Assembly (NCBI GenBank): GCA_049324115.1
Contig: JBMOMN010000026.1
Location: forward strand, 1-64,000
DNA length: 64,000 nt
Reading direction: 5' to 3'
DNA from: UBA5796 sp040752455
Lineage (GTDB): Bacteria; Chloroflexota; Anaerolineae; Anaerolineales; Villigracilaceae
Made by a program: the position numbers and the translations under genes. Below, in pieces: positions 19,496 through 26,994 of the stretch (positions are counted from its first letter, which is position 1; each line of letters opens with the position of its first letter). The notes below the pieces were generated by a model, which saw only the letters and a program-made list of their open reading frames with translations, was not told the origin of the DNA and ran no database searches.

Positions 19496-19528
19496 CAAAA
19501 AGAGCCTGGTCTTGCCAGGCTCCTTTTA
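19496..19528 (-). terminator. hairpin terminator, usable in both directions
   Basis: GAGCCTGG and CCAGGCTC form an eight-base stem flanked by AAAAA on the left and TTTT on the right. It lies between the convergent ABM-like and MgtC-like genes. Confidence 0.8.
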
Positions 19529-19545
19529 CGCAATACGCAACACCC

Positions 19546-20181
19546 TCAATACGTAAACTCCTCCACATCCTCATTTGCCAGCAGGGTCTTGACCAGCGCT
19601 TCGTGATGGCTGAGTTTGCCGTTGACGTGCCAGGTGGTCTTCACCCGGTCGCCGGTGCGGGCAAATTTGGTGTGATAGACGCGCAGGCCGCAGGCAGTGA
19701 AGATTTCGGCGAGTTTTTGGATGTGCGTATCTGTGTTGGCAGTCTGGATGACGTAGGTCCGGTTCTCGCGGATGCGGTCAATCTGGCCCTCGATGGCCGG
19801 GAAAACCCACAGCACGGACAGGATGGCTGCCGTCGCCGCGCCGACCAGCAGGTACTTCCCGGCCCCGATGCCCATGCCGAGAGCCGCCGCCAGCCAGATG
19901 GTCGCGGCGGTGGTCAGCCCGCCGACTTTGGTCCCGTCGCGCATGATCGCCCCTGCGCCGAGAAAGCCGATGCCGGTCACGATGTTGGCCGCGATCCGGG
20001 TGGGGTTGCTCTCGATCCCGATTTGCAGCGAGATGATCGTGAACAGGGTCGCGCCGAGGGTGATGAAGATGATCGTGCGGAATCCGGCGGCCTTGTCCCG
20101 GAATTCGCGCTCCGCGCCGATCAGGCCGCCGACGAGCACAGCCAGGCCGAGTTGGAGCAGGTGGGTGGGGGTGAGTTCCAT
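19546..20181 (-). CDS. MgtC/SapB-family membrane protein
   Basis: A 211-residue protein. Residues 1 to about 130 hold four or five membrane helices with the MgtC signature LVGGLIGAEREFRDKAAGFRT and GFLGAGAIMRDG ... GLTTAATIWLAAALGMGIG. The C-terminal 75 residues form a small soluble ACT-like domain. MgtC proteins are tied to growth at low magnesium and to control of ATP synthase in pathogens; the role in free-living bacteria is unclear. AGGAGG precedes the start. No Mg2+-sensing leader can be identified. Confidence 0.9.
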   Translation of the reverse strand: MELTPTHLLQLGLAVLVGGLIGAEREFRDKAAGFRTIIFITLGATLFTIISLQIGIESNPTRIAANIVTGIGFLGAGAIMRDGTKVGGLTTAATIWLAAALGMGIGAGKYLLVGAATAAILSVLWVFPAIEGQIDRIRENRTYVIQTANTDTHIQKLAEIFTACGLRVYHTKFARTGDRVKTTWHVNGKLSHHEALVKTLLANEDVEEFTY

Positions 20182-20195
20182 TGGTCATATCCTCC

Positions 20196-20965
20196 TCACG
20201 GTTTGATATTTTCCGATTCGAATGCTTGAATAAGGGCTTCGCCTAAGTGGTATTCTAAACTCCCATCATTGTCTATCGCAGAAACTTTTTTGCATTGGAT
20301 ACATCCAATTGCCGGCAGCGTAATATGCAAAGTAAATGGGGATAAATTCTTGAATTGAAGTTCGAATTCAAGAATCTGCGAACTTTGAATGGATGAAGTT
20401 AGTTCAGTTCTACAGGAAGGGCAAAGAAAACTTTTGTTGAGAATGCCCTTCTTTTCGGCAAAAATTTTCTGCTTATAAATTTCGTCGATCAGCCATGCAC
20501 CAAAATCTGGATGGGGATATTTCTTTGTCCGTTCCCTTTGAGCCGGAAGGTGGCATTTATAAATGCCACCGAAACATTACCATCTGTTCCCGTTATACGA
20601 GGTAAAGTGATTAGATCCAAGTTTTTGGATATTTTTCTGGTCGAGACAGATGTATTTTGTTTTTTGTTCATCCATTTTGATAACTTTTCAAAACTTTTTT
20701 CTTGACGAGGCCATGAAAAATATGCCGAAACAAGTGTGCCTAGATAATAAATGCTTATCAAAATGCCAAAAGCCCAAAGGGCAAAAGGAGTTGGGTTCGA
20801 ATATGGTTTTGTAACTGAAAAGATTGTAAAGCTGGTAGCAATAAAAACAAGAATCAAAATCGCAATCTTCTTTGTAAGTTTCTTCCAATTTCTAATTGAA
20901 ACTGCCTTAATCCAAACAGGAATAGACATGATATTGGCTAATGTCAATATCAATGCGAGTCTCAA
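20196..20965 (-). pseudogene. AT-rich gene, apparently frameshifted: membrane domain plus zinc-binding tail
   Basis: Two overlapping open frames on the minus strand. Frame A (20965-20489, 158 codons) starts MRLALILTLANIMSI and has about three hydrophobic segments. Frame B (open from 20576 to the stop at 20196, 126 codons, no start codon) reads KYPHPDFGAWLIDEIYKQ and contains CPSC and CIQC, a likely four-Cys zinc site. Frame B is shifted -1 relative to A, so a single original protein of about 250 residues seems to have been broken near 20490-20576. The region is much more AT-rich than its neighbours, suggesting foreign origin. A sequencing error could also explain it. Confidence 0.55.
20549..20570. 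repeat. perfect 22-bp palindrome
   Basis: GGTGGCATTTA and TAAATGCCACC are exact complements with no spacer. It lies exactly where the two frames of the 20.2-21.0 kb gene overlap. Confidence 0.8.
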
Positions 20966-21043
20966 AAATGTGTCTTCAAAAATCTGTTAGTCTGATTGCC
21001 TAATTGAGTTGTTTAGATAACTCCCCTGGCGCGAACTGAATGG

Positions 21044-21274
21044 TCATGTGCTGACCAGGGGCAATTCGATCTCTTCCACTCGCCAGGCGGCGTAAGTCAG
21101 CGCCTCTTTGATATCTTCTTTTTCGAGATAGGGATACGCTTTGAGGATTTCTCTGTCTGTGTGACCGGCTGCCACGAGGCCGACAACCATGCCGACGGTC
21201 ACGCGCATTCCGCGGATGGTGGGTTTGCCGCCCATGATTTTGGGGTCAAAGGTGATACGCTTCAAACCTTTCAT
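21044..21274 (-). CDS. DUF433 family protein (antitoxin-like), apparently solitary
   Basis: A 76-residue protein; start MKGLKRITFDP at 21274 behind AGGAG. It shows the DUF433 pattern: ITFDPKIMGGKPTIRGMRVTVGMVVGLVAAGHTDREILKAYPYLEKEDIKEALTYA would be the whole domain, with GGKPTIRG as the key phrase. DUF433 proteins usually act as DNA-binding antitoxins (VapB45-like) for a PIN-like DUF5615 toxin encoded next to them. No such toxin is visible on either side; downstream lies the broken AT-rich gene. It may be an orphan antitoxin or regulator. Confidence 0.85.
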   Translation of the reverse strand: MKGLKRITFDPKIMGGKPTIRGMRVTVGMVVGLVAAGHTDREILKAYPYLEKEDIKEALTYAAWRVEEIELPLVST

Positions 21275-21323
21275 GCTGGTTCTCCTGAAGAATTGATAAG
21301 GGGGATTATACACTTGAGTTTGC

Positions 21324-23432
21324 TCAAAACTCGCCCATTAGTTGTTTCTGTAACTCTCCCGGCGTGGTGACCGGGTACTGGCAGACGAAGCCGCGGCAGA
21401 CGTAGGCGGTGGGGGCGTCGTGGAGCATGGGACGGTCGTGCAGCAGGGCGGGGGAGCCTTCGGGAGGCGGGAAAGGGGCGGCCGCCACGACCTGCCGCGG
21501 CCGGTAGCCCTTGCGGACTTCGGCCAGCAGCAGTTGTGTCCCAGGCTCCGACAGGTCGCCGCTGATCGCAACCTGGTCCACGCGGGCGTTGGCGAAATCT
21601 GCGGCCCAGAGCCAGCGCGAGAAAGCGGTCGGGTAGCGGGTGACGGCCTCGGCCACCCTCGCCAGGGACTTCTCCGCCCGGTCGCGATAGTCGCTGTTTT
21701 CGGTGCAGGCGGCCAGCTTGAGCAGGGCCTCGGTCGCCAGGGCGCTGCCCGACGGGGTGGCATTGTCCTGCAAATCCTTCGGTCGGACCAGCAGCGGTTC
21801 GCCGTCTTCGGGGGTGTCGAAGAAGCCTCCTGCCGGGTCGCTGAATTGCCGGATCATCTCCTCGGCCAATCCTTGTGCGGCGGCGAACCAGCGCGCGTCG
21901 AAATCGGTCTGGTAGAGTTCGAGCAGGCCGAGGATCAGGGCGGCGTAATCTTCGAGGAAGACCTCGCCGGAGGCCTTGCCGTCCCGCCAGGCGCGGCGCA
22001 GGCGACCGTCTGGCCGCAGGGCAGTCAGCAGGAAGTCGGCGCTGCGGGTAGCCAAATTATAGTAGTTCGTAGCAGCGATTTCAGTCGCATGATTTGTCGC
22101 CTGGTCTGGAAAACGACTAAAGTCGTTACTACCCAACGCTCTTGCCGCCTCGGCCAGCGCTGCCAGCATCAGCCCGTTCCAGGCGGTGAGTACCTTGTCG
22201 TCGGTGGCGGGGCGGACGCGGCGGGAGCGGGCGGATAAAAGCCGGGAATGGCACTCGGCCAGTTTGGCGGGAACCTGCCCCCGGTCCAGGCCGAAGCGGG
22301 CGGCCAGGGTGGCGTCGTCGAGGGCGCGCTGCAAAACCGTCCGGCCCTCCCAGTTGCCCCGTTCGGTGATCCCGTAAGCCGCCTCAAAAAATCCACTACT
22401 CTCTGATAATTGCTCTCTGATCTCTTCTAACGTCCAGACGTAGAATTTGCCCTCCACGCCCTCCGAGTCGGCGTCGAGCGAGGCGTAAAAGCCGCCCTCG
22501 GGGTCGGCCAGTTCGCGGGCGACGAAGGCCAGCGTCTCCTCGCAGATGTGGCGGTACGACGGCTCGCCGGTAAGCTGCCAGGCGTGCAGGTAAACCTGGG
22601 CCAGTTGGGCGTTGTCGTAGAGCATTTTTTCGAAATGCGGGACGCGCCAGTGGTTGTCGGTGCTGTAACGGGAGAAGCCGCCGCCGACCACGTCGTACAT
22701 GCCGCCGCGGGACATGGCCTGCAGGACGTGGTGGATGACCTTGAGGGCCTCGTCGCGGCGTTTGGCGAACGGGTTGGAGGCGAGTCGCAGCAGGACTTCG
22801 ACGGCCATCGGCTGGGGGAATTTGGGGGCCGCGCCCCAGCCGCCGTAGGCCCAATCATACGCATCTATCAGGGACCCGGCGGCTGCCTCCGTGACCCCGG
22901 CGTGGAATTCGCCCCCGGCCCCGCCCCAGGCTGCCGTGGATTGCAGGCGCTCGGCCAGATGCGCCCCGACTTTGGCGATCTCGTCCCGGCGGGTTTGCCA
23001 GGCGTCGGCCAGGCTGGCGAGCACGTTTTTGAAGGAGGGCATGTTGTAACGGGCGGCGGGCGGGAAGTAAGTGCCGCCGTAGAACGGGCGCAGGTCGGGC
23101 GTGAGGAAGACCGACATCGGCCAGCCGCCGGAGCCGGTCATGGCGGTCACGGCCTGCATGTAGATGGCGTCCAGGTCGGGGCGCTCTTCGCGGTCCACTT
23201 TGATGTTGACGAAATGCCGGTTCATCAGCGCGGCGGTCTCGGGGTCCTCGAAGGATTCGTGGGCCATGACGTGGCACCAGTGACAGGCGGCGTAGCCGAT
23301 GCTGAGGAAGATCGGCTTGTTTTCAGTGCGGGCCTTGGTCAGGGCTTCTTCGCCCCAGGGATACCAGTCAACCGGGTTGCCGGCGTGCTGGAGCAGGTAC
23401 GGGGAGGTGGTTTGGGCTAATCGGTTGGGCAT
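21324..23432 (-). CDS. thioredoxin-domain protein of the YyaL/DUF255 family
   Basis: A 702-residue protein. The N-terminal DUF255 thioredoxin-like domain contains the CxxC motif in YAACHWCHVM (Cys50, Cys53), preceded by SPYLLQHAGNPVDWYPWG and followed by KVDREERPDLD and GGWPMSVFLTPD. The remaining 500 residues are a six-hairpin, glycosidase-like alpha barrel (for example GGGFSRYSTDNHWRVPHFEKMLYDNAQL). Relatives include human SPATA20; the biochemical role is not known. Length matches the family apart from two in-frame insertions near residues 335-350 and 435-465, which look like mobile simple repeats. Single gene; divergent promoter with the 23559 gene. Confidence 0.93.
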   Translation of the reverse strand: MPNRLAQTTSPYLLQHAGNPVDWYPWGEEALTKARTENKPIFLSIGYAACHWCHVMAHESFEDPETAALMNRHFVNIKVDREERPDLDAIYMQAVTAMTGSGGWPMSVFLTPDLRPFYGGTYFPPAARYNMPSFKNVLASLADAWQTRRDEIAKVGAHLAERLQSTAAWGGAGGEFHAGVTEAAAGSLIDAYDWAYGGWGAAPKFPQPMAVEVLLRLASNPFAKRRDEALKVIHHVLQAMSRGGMYDVVGGGFSRYSTDNHWRVPHFEKMLYDNAQLAQVYLHAWQLTGEPSYRHICEETLAFVARELADPEGGFYASLDADSEGVEGKFYVWTLEEIREQLSESSGFFEAAYGITERGNWEGRTVLQRALDDATLAARFGLDRGQVPAKLAECHSRLLSARSRRVRPATDDKVLTAWNGLMLAALAEAARALGSNDFSRFPDQATNHATEIAATNYYNLATRSADFLLTALRPDGRLRRAWRDGKASGEVFLEDYAALILGLLELYQTDFDARWFAAAQGLAEEMIRQFSDPAGGFFDTPEDGEPLLVRPKDLQDNATPSGSALATEALLKLAACTENSDYRDRAEKSLARVAEAVTRYPTAFSRWLWAADFANARVDQVAISGDLSEPGTQLLLAEVRKGYRPRQVVAAAPFPPPEGSPALLHDRPMLHDAPTAYVCRGFVCQYPVTTPGELQKQLMGEF
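22052..22133. repeat. in-frame palindromic insertion in the YyaL gene
   Basis: This tract encodes GSNDFSRFPDQATNHATEIA and neighbouring residues. It contains the inverted repeat AACGACTAAAGTCGTT plus AGCGATTTCAGTCGC, is richer in A and T than the rest of the gene, and interrupts the barrel domain without changing the frame. Confidence 0.65.
22386..22432. repeat. in-frame copy of the ACTACTCTCT/GAGATCAGAGA repeat family
   Basis: On the coding (minus) strand the tract reads GAGATCAGAGAGCAATTATC then AGAGAGTAGT, the same words as at 2086-2158, 45588-45620 and 52117-52183. It encodes EEIREQLSESSGFF. Confidence 0.55.
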
Positions 23433-23467
23433 GAGATTTTCCGGTAAACAAAAGATAAGGTGAAGGG

Positions 23468-23514
23468 ATTATACCGGATAAGAAACTCAGCAATTCGGAT
23501 AATTATGGTATAAT
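23468..23514. promoter_or_regulatory. divergent promoter region
   Basis: TATAAT occurs on the minus strand (23468-23473, for the YyaL gene) and on the plus strand (23509-23514, for the BNR protein). The plus-strand copy is preceded by TGG, an extended -10 (TGnTATAAT). The -35 elements are poor. Confidence 0.5.
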
Positions 23515-23558
23515 TTCTTTAGAACATTTATTCGGTATTTATGCCCAAGGAGTTGAAT

Positions 23559-24722
23559 ATGGCTTCCAAAGTGATGGTTTTTGTCGGAACCCGTAAGGGC
23601 GGGTTCGTGTTCAGCAGTGACGCCGACCGCAAGCAATGGCAGGCCAGTGACATCCAGTTCAAAAGCTGGAACGTGATGCACATGCAACTGGACCCGCGCG
23701 ACCAGCGCCTGCACGCAGCGGTCAGCCACTTCGTGTATGGTCCCACCACCCATTACTCGGACGATTTCGGCCAGACCTGGACCCAGGCCAGGGAGGTGCC
23801 GGCTTTCTCAAGGCCGTCGAAATCAGGGATTCCGATTGCCACGCCGGATGAGGCCCAGCTGGCCATGGAAGGGAAGCGCCCCGAGCAACACGGCCCCGAG
23901 AAGATGATCAAGGTCTGGAATATCACGCCGGGGCGGGCGGATGAACGGGGAGTTTTATACGCCGGGGTCGAACCGGCCGCTCTCTTCAAGTCCACCGACC
24001 GGGGCGAGAGTTGGACCCTCAACGACGGCTTTTTCGACCATCCGCACCGCGGCACCTTTTTCCCCGGCAACGGCGGACTGTGCCTGCACACCATCCTGCT
24101 CGACCCGTCCCGCCCGGAGCGGATGTATATCGGGGTCTCGACCGGCGGCTGTTACCGGACGGATGACGGCGGTCTGACCTGGGCCCCGTTCAACAAGAAC
24201 GTGCGCGCCGACTTCATGCCCGACCCGTTCCCGGAATATGGGCATTGCGTCCACAAGATGGCGCTCCACCCGTCCGCCCCGGAGGTGCTCTTCCAGCAGA
24301 ACCATTGCGGCGTTTACCGCAGCGACAACGCCGCCGCCGATTGGGTTGACATCGGCGAGAACCGGCTGCCCAGCCGCTTCGGCTTCCCGATTGCGGTCCA
24401 CCCGCACGACCCGCGCACGGTTTACGTCGTGCTCGAGGAGAGCGACGAATACCGCATGAGCGTTGACGGGCGTTTCGCCGTCTGGCGCAGCCGGGACGCG
24501 GGCGAGTCGTGGCAGCGCATGACCGACGGCCTGCCCGAACGCGCCCACCTTGTCGCGTTGCGGGATGCGATGGCCACCGACAGCCTCGAAGACGCCGGGA
24601 TCTACGTCGGCACCAACACCGGGCAGTTGTTCTACAGCCGCGACGCCGGGGATAGCTGGGAATTGCTGGCCGATTACCTCCCCGGCATTTTGTCGGTCGA
24701 GGCCGCGGTGATCCAAAATTAA
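23559..24722 (+). CDS. BNR/sialidase-like beta-propeller protein (VPS10/photosystem-stability-factor-like repeats)
   Basis: A 387-residue protein; the start at 23559 follows AAGGAG by six bases. It lacks a signal peptide. Repeated Asp-box blades are visible: SDDFGQTWTQ (about residue 70), STDRGESWTLND, TDDGGLTWAPF, RSRDAGESWQRM and SRDAGDSWELL. This S-x-D-x-G-x-x-W pattern marks BNR-repeat propellers related to sialidases and exo-alpha-glycosidases. Conserved non-repeat phrases (VGTRKGGFVFSSD) define a bacterial family annotated only as exo-alpha-sialidase-like. No catalytic Arg triad could be verified, so enzymatic activity is uncertain. An aspartase-family gene follows eight bases later. 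Confidence 0.82.
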   Translation: MASKVMVFVGTRKGGFVFSSDADRKQWQASDIQFKSWNVMHMQLDPRDQRLHAAVSHFVYGPTTHYSDDFGQTWTQAREVPAFSRPSKSGIPIATPDEAQLAMEGKRPEQHGPEKMIKVWNITPGRADERGVLYAGVEPAALFKSTDRGESWTLNDGFFDHPHRGTFFPGNGGLCLHTILLDPSRPERMYIGVSTGGCYRTDDGGLTWAPFNKNVRADFMPDPFPEYGHCVHKMALHPSAPEVLFQQNHCGVYRSDNAAADWVDIGENRLPSRFGFPIAVHPHDPRTVYVVLEESDEYRMSVDGRFAVWRSRDAGESWQRMTDGLPERAHLVALRDAMATDSLEDAGIYVGTNTGQLFYSRDAGDSWELLADYLPGILSVEAAVIQN

Positions 24723-24730
24723 TTCCACCC

Positions 24731-26152
24731 ATGCGCAAAGAATCCGATTCTCTCGGCGAAGTCATCGTCCCGGAAGATGCGCTTTACGGGGCGCAGACCC
24801 AACGCGCCGTCGAGAATTTCCCCATCTCCGGCCTGAAACCCTGGCGGGCGTTCATCTGGTCCATGGCGGTCATCAAGCAGGCCGCGGCCGAGGTCAACCG
24901 CGACCTGGGATTGTTGGATTCCGAACGCGCCGAGGCCATCATTTTGGCCGCGCAGGAGGTGGCCGCCGGGAAATGGGACGACCAGTTCGTGGTGGACCCG
25001 TTCCAGGCCGGGGCGGGCACCAGCCACAACATGAACGCCAACGAGGTCATCGCCAACCGGGCCACCCAGCTCATGGGCGGGCGGCTCGGCGAATACCGGG
25101 TCCACCCCAACGACCACGTCAATATGGCCCAGTCCACCAACGACACCATCCCGACCGCTATCCGGCTGGGGTGCCTGTGGCGGCTGGATGAGTTATCTTC
25201 GGCAATTCAAAATCTTGTGGATGCGTTCGCGTCCAAGGCTGACGAATTCGACGACATCCTGAAATCCGGGAGGACGCATTTGCAGGATGCCGTGCCGCTG
25301 CGTCTCGGACAGGAGTTTGGCGCGTACGCCCGGGCCGTCCAACGCGACGGCGAGCGGATCCGGGGGGCGGCTGAGGGACTGGGTCGCCTGGGCATCGGCG
25401 GCACGGCCGTCGGGTCCGGGTTGAACGCCCACCCCGAGTATCCCGCCCGGATGGTAGCGAAGCTGTCCCGGATCACCGGCTTGAAATTGACCGGGTCCGA
25501 GGACCTGTTCGAGTCCATGCAATCCATGGCCGACGCGGTCGCCTTTTCGGCTGCGCTCAAGACCCTGGCCTTGACCCTGATCCGCATCGCCAACGACCTG
25601 CGTTTGTTGGCTTCCGGCCCTTCCACCGGCCTGGACGAGATCCGCTTCCCGCCGGTGCAGCCGGGGTCGAGCATCATGCCGGGCAAGGTGAATCCGGTGA
25701 TGGCCGAGATGCTGGATATGGCGATGTTCCAGGTGGTGGGCTGCGACACGACGGTCGGGCTGGCGGCCCAGGCCGGGCAACTGGAACTGAACGTGATGAT
25801 GCCGGTCATCGCCCACAACCTGTTCGAGGCCATGCAGGTGATGATCGGCTCGATCCGCGCCTTTACCGAACGGGCGGTGCGCGGCCTGAAAGCCAACCGT
25901 GAGAAAGCCGAAGGCTGGCTGGCAAAAAATGCCATCGTGGCGACGGCTCTCAATCCGCTGATCGGCTACACCCGGGGCGCGGAACTGGTCAAGGAAGCCC
26001 AGACCCGCAGCCTGACGGTCCGGGAAGTGGCGCTGGAAAAGGCTCGGGCCGGGCTGCTCATCCACCGCGAAAGCGGGCTGCCGGTGAGCCAAGCGGAAAT
26101 CGAACGCGCCCTGGGCGACCTGCGCCGCCTGACGGAGGGGGGAATCGTTTAG
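24731..26152 (+). CDS. aspartase/fumarase superfamily lyase (aspartate ammonia-lyase type most likely)
   Basis: A 473-residue lyase with all three family regions: AGAGTSHNMNANEV near residue 97, SGRTHLQDAVPLRLGQEF near residue 180 and the signature loop GSSIMPGKVNP near residue 313. The signature loop followed by VMAEMLDM resembles aspartase more than FumC (which usually has TQCEA), so deamination of aspartate to fumarate is favoured, but fumarate hydratase cannot be excluded. The N-terminus RKESDSLGEVIVPEDALYGAQTQRA is typical. No clear ribosome site exists; it begins eight bases after the upstream stop. Confidence 0.9.
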   Translation: MRKESDSLGEVIVPEDALYGAQTQRAVENFPISGLKPWRAFIWSMAVIKQAAAEVNRDLGLLDSERAEAIILAAQEVAAGKWDDQFVVDPFQAGAGTSHNMNANEVIANRATQLMGGRLGEYRVHPNDHVNMAQSTNDTIPTAIRLGCLWRLDELSSAIQNLVDAFASKADEFDDILKSGRTHLQDAVPLRLGQEFGAYARAVQRDGERIRGAAEGLGRLGIGGTAVGSGLNAHPEYPARMVAKLSRITGLKLTGSEDLFESMQSMADAVAFSAALKTLALTLIRIANDLRLLASGPSTGLDEIRFPPVQPGSSIMPGKVNPVMAEMLDMAMFQVVGCDTTVGLAAQAGQLELNVMMPVIAHNLFEAMQVMIGSIRAFTERAVRGLKANREKAEGWLAKNAIVATALNPLIGYTRGAELVKEAQTRSLTVREVALEKARAGLLIHRESGLPVSQAEIERALGDLRRLTEGGIV

Positions 26153-26167
26153 CCGGGCAAGGATCAA

Positions 26168-26262
26168 CCTCAAAACACGAATTGCGCGAATCAGGCGAAT
26201 GACGCGGATATTTTGAAATATGGGCGAAATTCGCTTCCTTCGCGCAATTCGCGTTTAAAAAT
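26168..26262. repeat. palindromic GCGAATT/AATTCGC repeat element
   Basis: The element reads ACGAATTGCGCGAATCAGGC on the left and CTTCGCGCAATTCGCGT on the right. It forms a long imperfect hairpin between the lyase gene and the convergent CADD-like gene. It has no coding potential. Confidence 0.65.
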
Positions 26263-26279
26263 GGACGCTCTGGAGAACC

Positions 26280-26879
26280 TTAATTTTGTTGCAAGCAAGC
26301 CACGTCGTGGATGCCGGTCAGCGCCTCCCAGAGGGCGCGGGCCATCCGCTCGCAGGCTTCGACGGCCTGGGCCTGTTCACCGGGGAGCAAGGCGTTGATC
26401 TGGCGCAGGAGTTTTTGCGCCTCGTGCCAGTTGGCGCTGTGGACCTCGAAATAGGCTTCGACTTCACGGGGCAGGGTGTAGTGAGTCTTCAACCCGTTGA
26501 GTTTCGATTTGGCCGTAGCCGGCTGCTGGGCCTCGAAAGCGTACATGGCCCCGAGGGTCGAGGCAGGCCGGCTGAAAAGTTCCCTGGCTGTGTCTGCAAG
26601 CTGGCGGGCTTCGTGGACGGGCGTTACATCCACAGGCGCACCCAGCGCGGCGCTAAACTCGTCCCACATTTCGGCGTGCTCGCGCTCCTCCCCGGCGGTC
26701 GCTTCGTCATGGAGGGTTTCCCATCCATTGGGCAGCAGGGTGATGAACTGCCCGTATTCGCGGGCATAGATTTTCAACGCCTCCACCGGCAGGGTCCCTG
26801 CGCTCCAGGATTGGTAAAAGGGATGTTTGAGCAGGTCCCATTTTTCGAGAATCGCATCAAGCTGTTCCTTCGTACTCAT
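26280..26879 (-). CDS. haem-oxygenase-fold protein, CADD/TenA/PqqC-like
   Basis: A 199-residue all-helical protein. LLKHPFYQSWSAGTL (residues 16-30) aligns with the N-terminal segment of Chlamydia CADD, including Tyr22 at the position of CADD's sacrificial tyrosine. Later EREHAEMWDEF (His68), AMYAFEAQQP and YFEVHSANWHEAQ supply Glu and His at the metal-ligand helices, although the last helix has a different His spacing from CADD. CADD-type proteins make para-aminobenzoate from their own tyrosine; TenA and PqqC relatives act on thiamin or PQQ. pABA synthesis is an inference from motif similarity. Single gene, convergent with the lyase. Confidence 0.7.
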   Translation of the reverse strand: MSTKEQLDAILEKWDLLKHPFYQSWSAGTLPVEALKIYAREYGQFITLLPNGWETLHDEATAGEEREHAEMWDEFSAALGAPVDVTPVHEARQLADTARELFSRPASTLGAMYAFEAQQPATAKSKLNGLKTHYTLPREVEAYFEVHSANWHEAQKLLRQINALLPGEQAQAVEACERMARALWEALTGIHDVACLQQN

Positions 26880-26956
26880 AAGCGGCTCCTTTCTAAATCA
26901 GATAAAGGTTATCCAAATATAATCCGAATCAGGTTGGAGCGCAATGTAAAAATATG

Positions 26957-26987
26957 TGAAAAAGAAAAGGCGACTTGCGTCGCCTTT
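26957..26987 (-). terminator. Rho-independent terminator of alaS
   Basis: AAAGGCGAC and GTCGCCTTT form a stem around TTGC; on the minus strand it is followed by a T-rich run. It lies eight bases after the alaS stop. Confidence 0.88.
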
Positions 26988-26994
26988 GTTTCGC

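Noticed and set aside
20489..20576. Programmed -1 ribosomal frameshift site
   Set aside because: The frames are offset by -1, but no canonical slippery heptamer is seen in the overlap; a mutation or sequence error is simpler.
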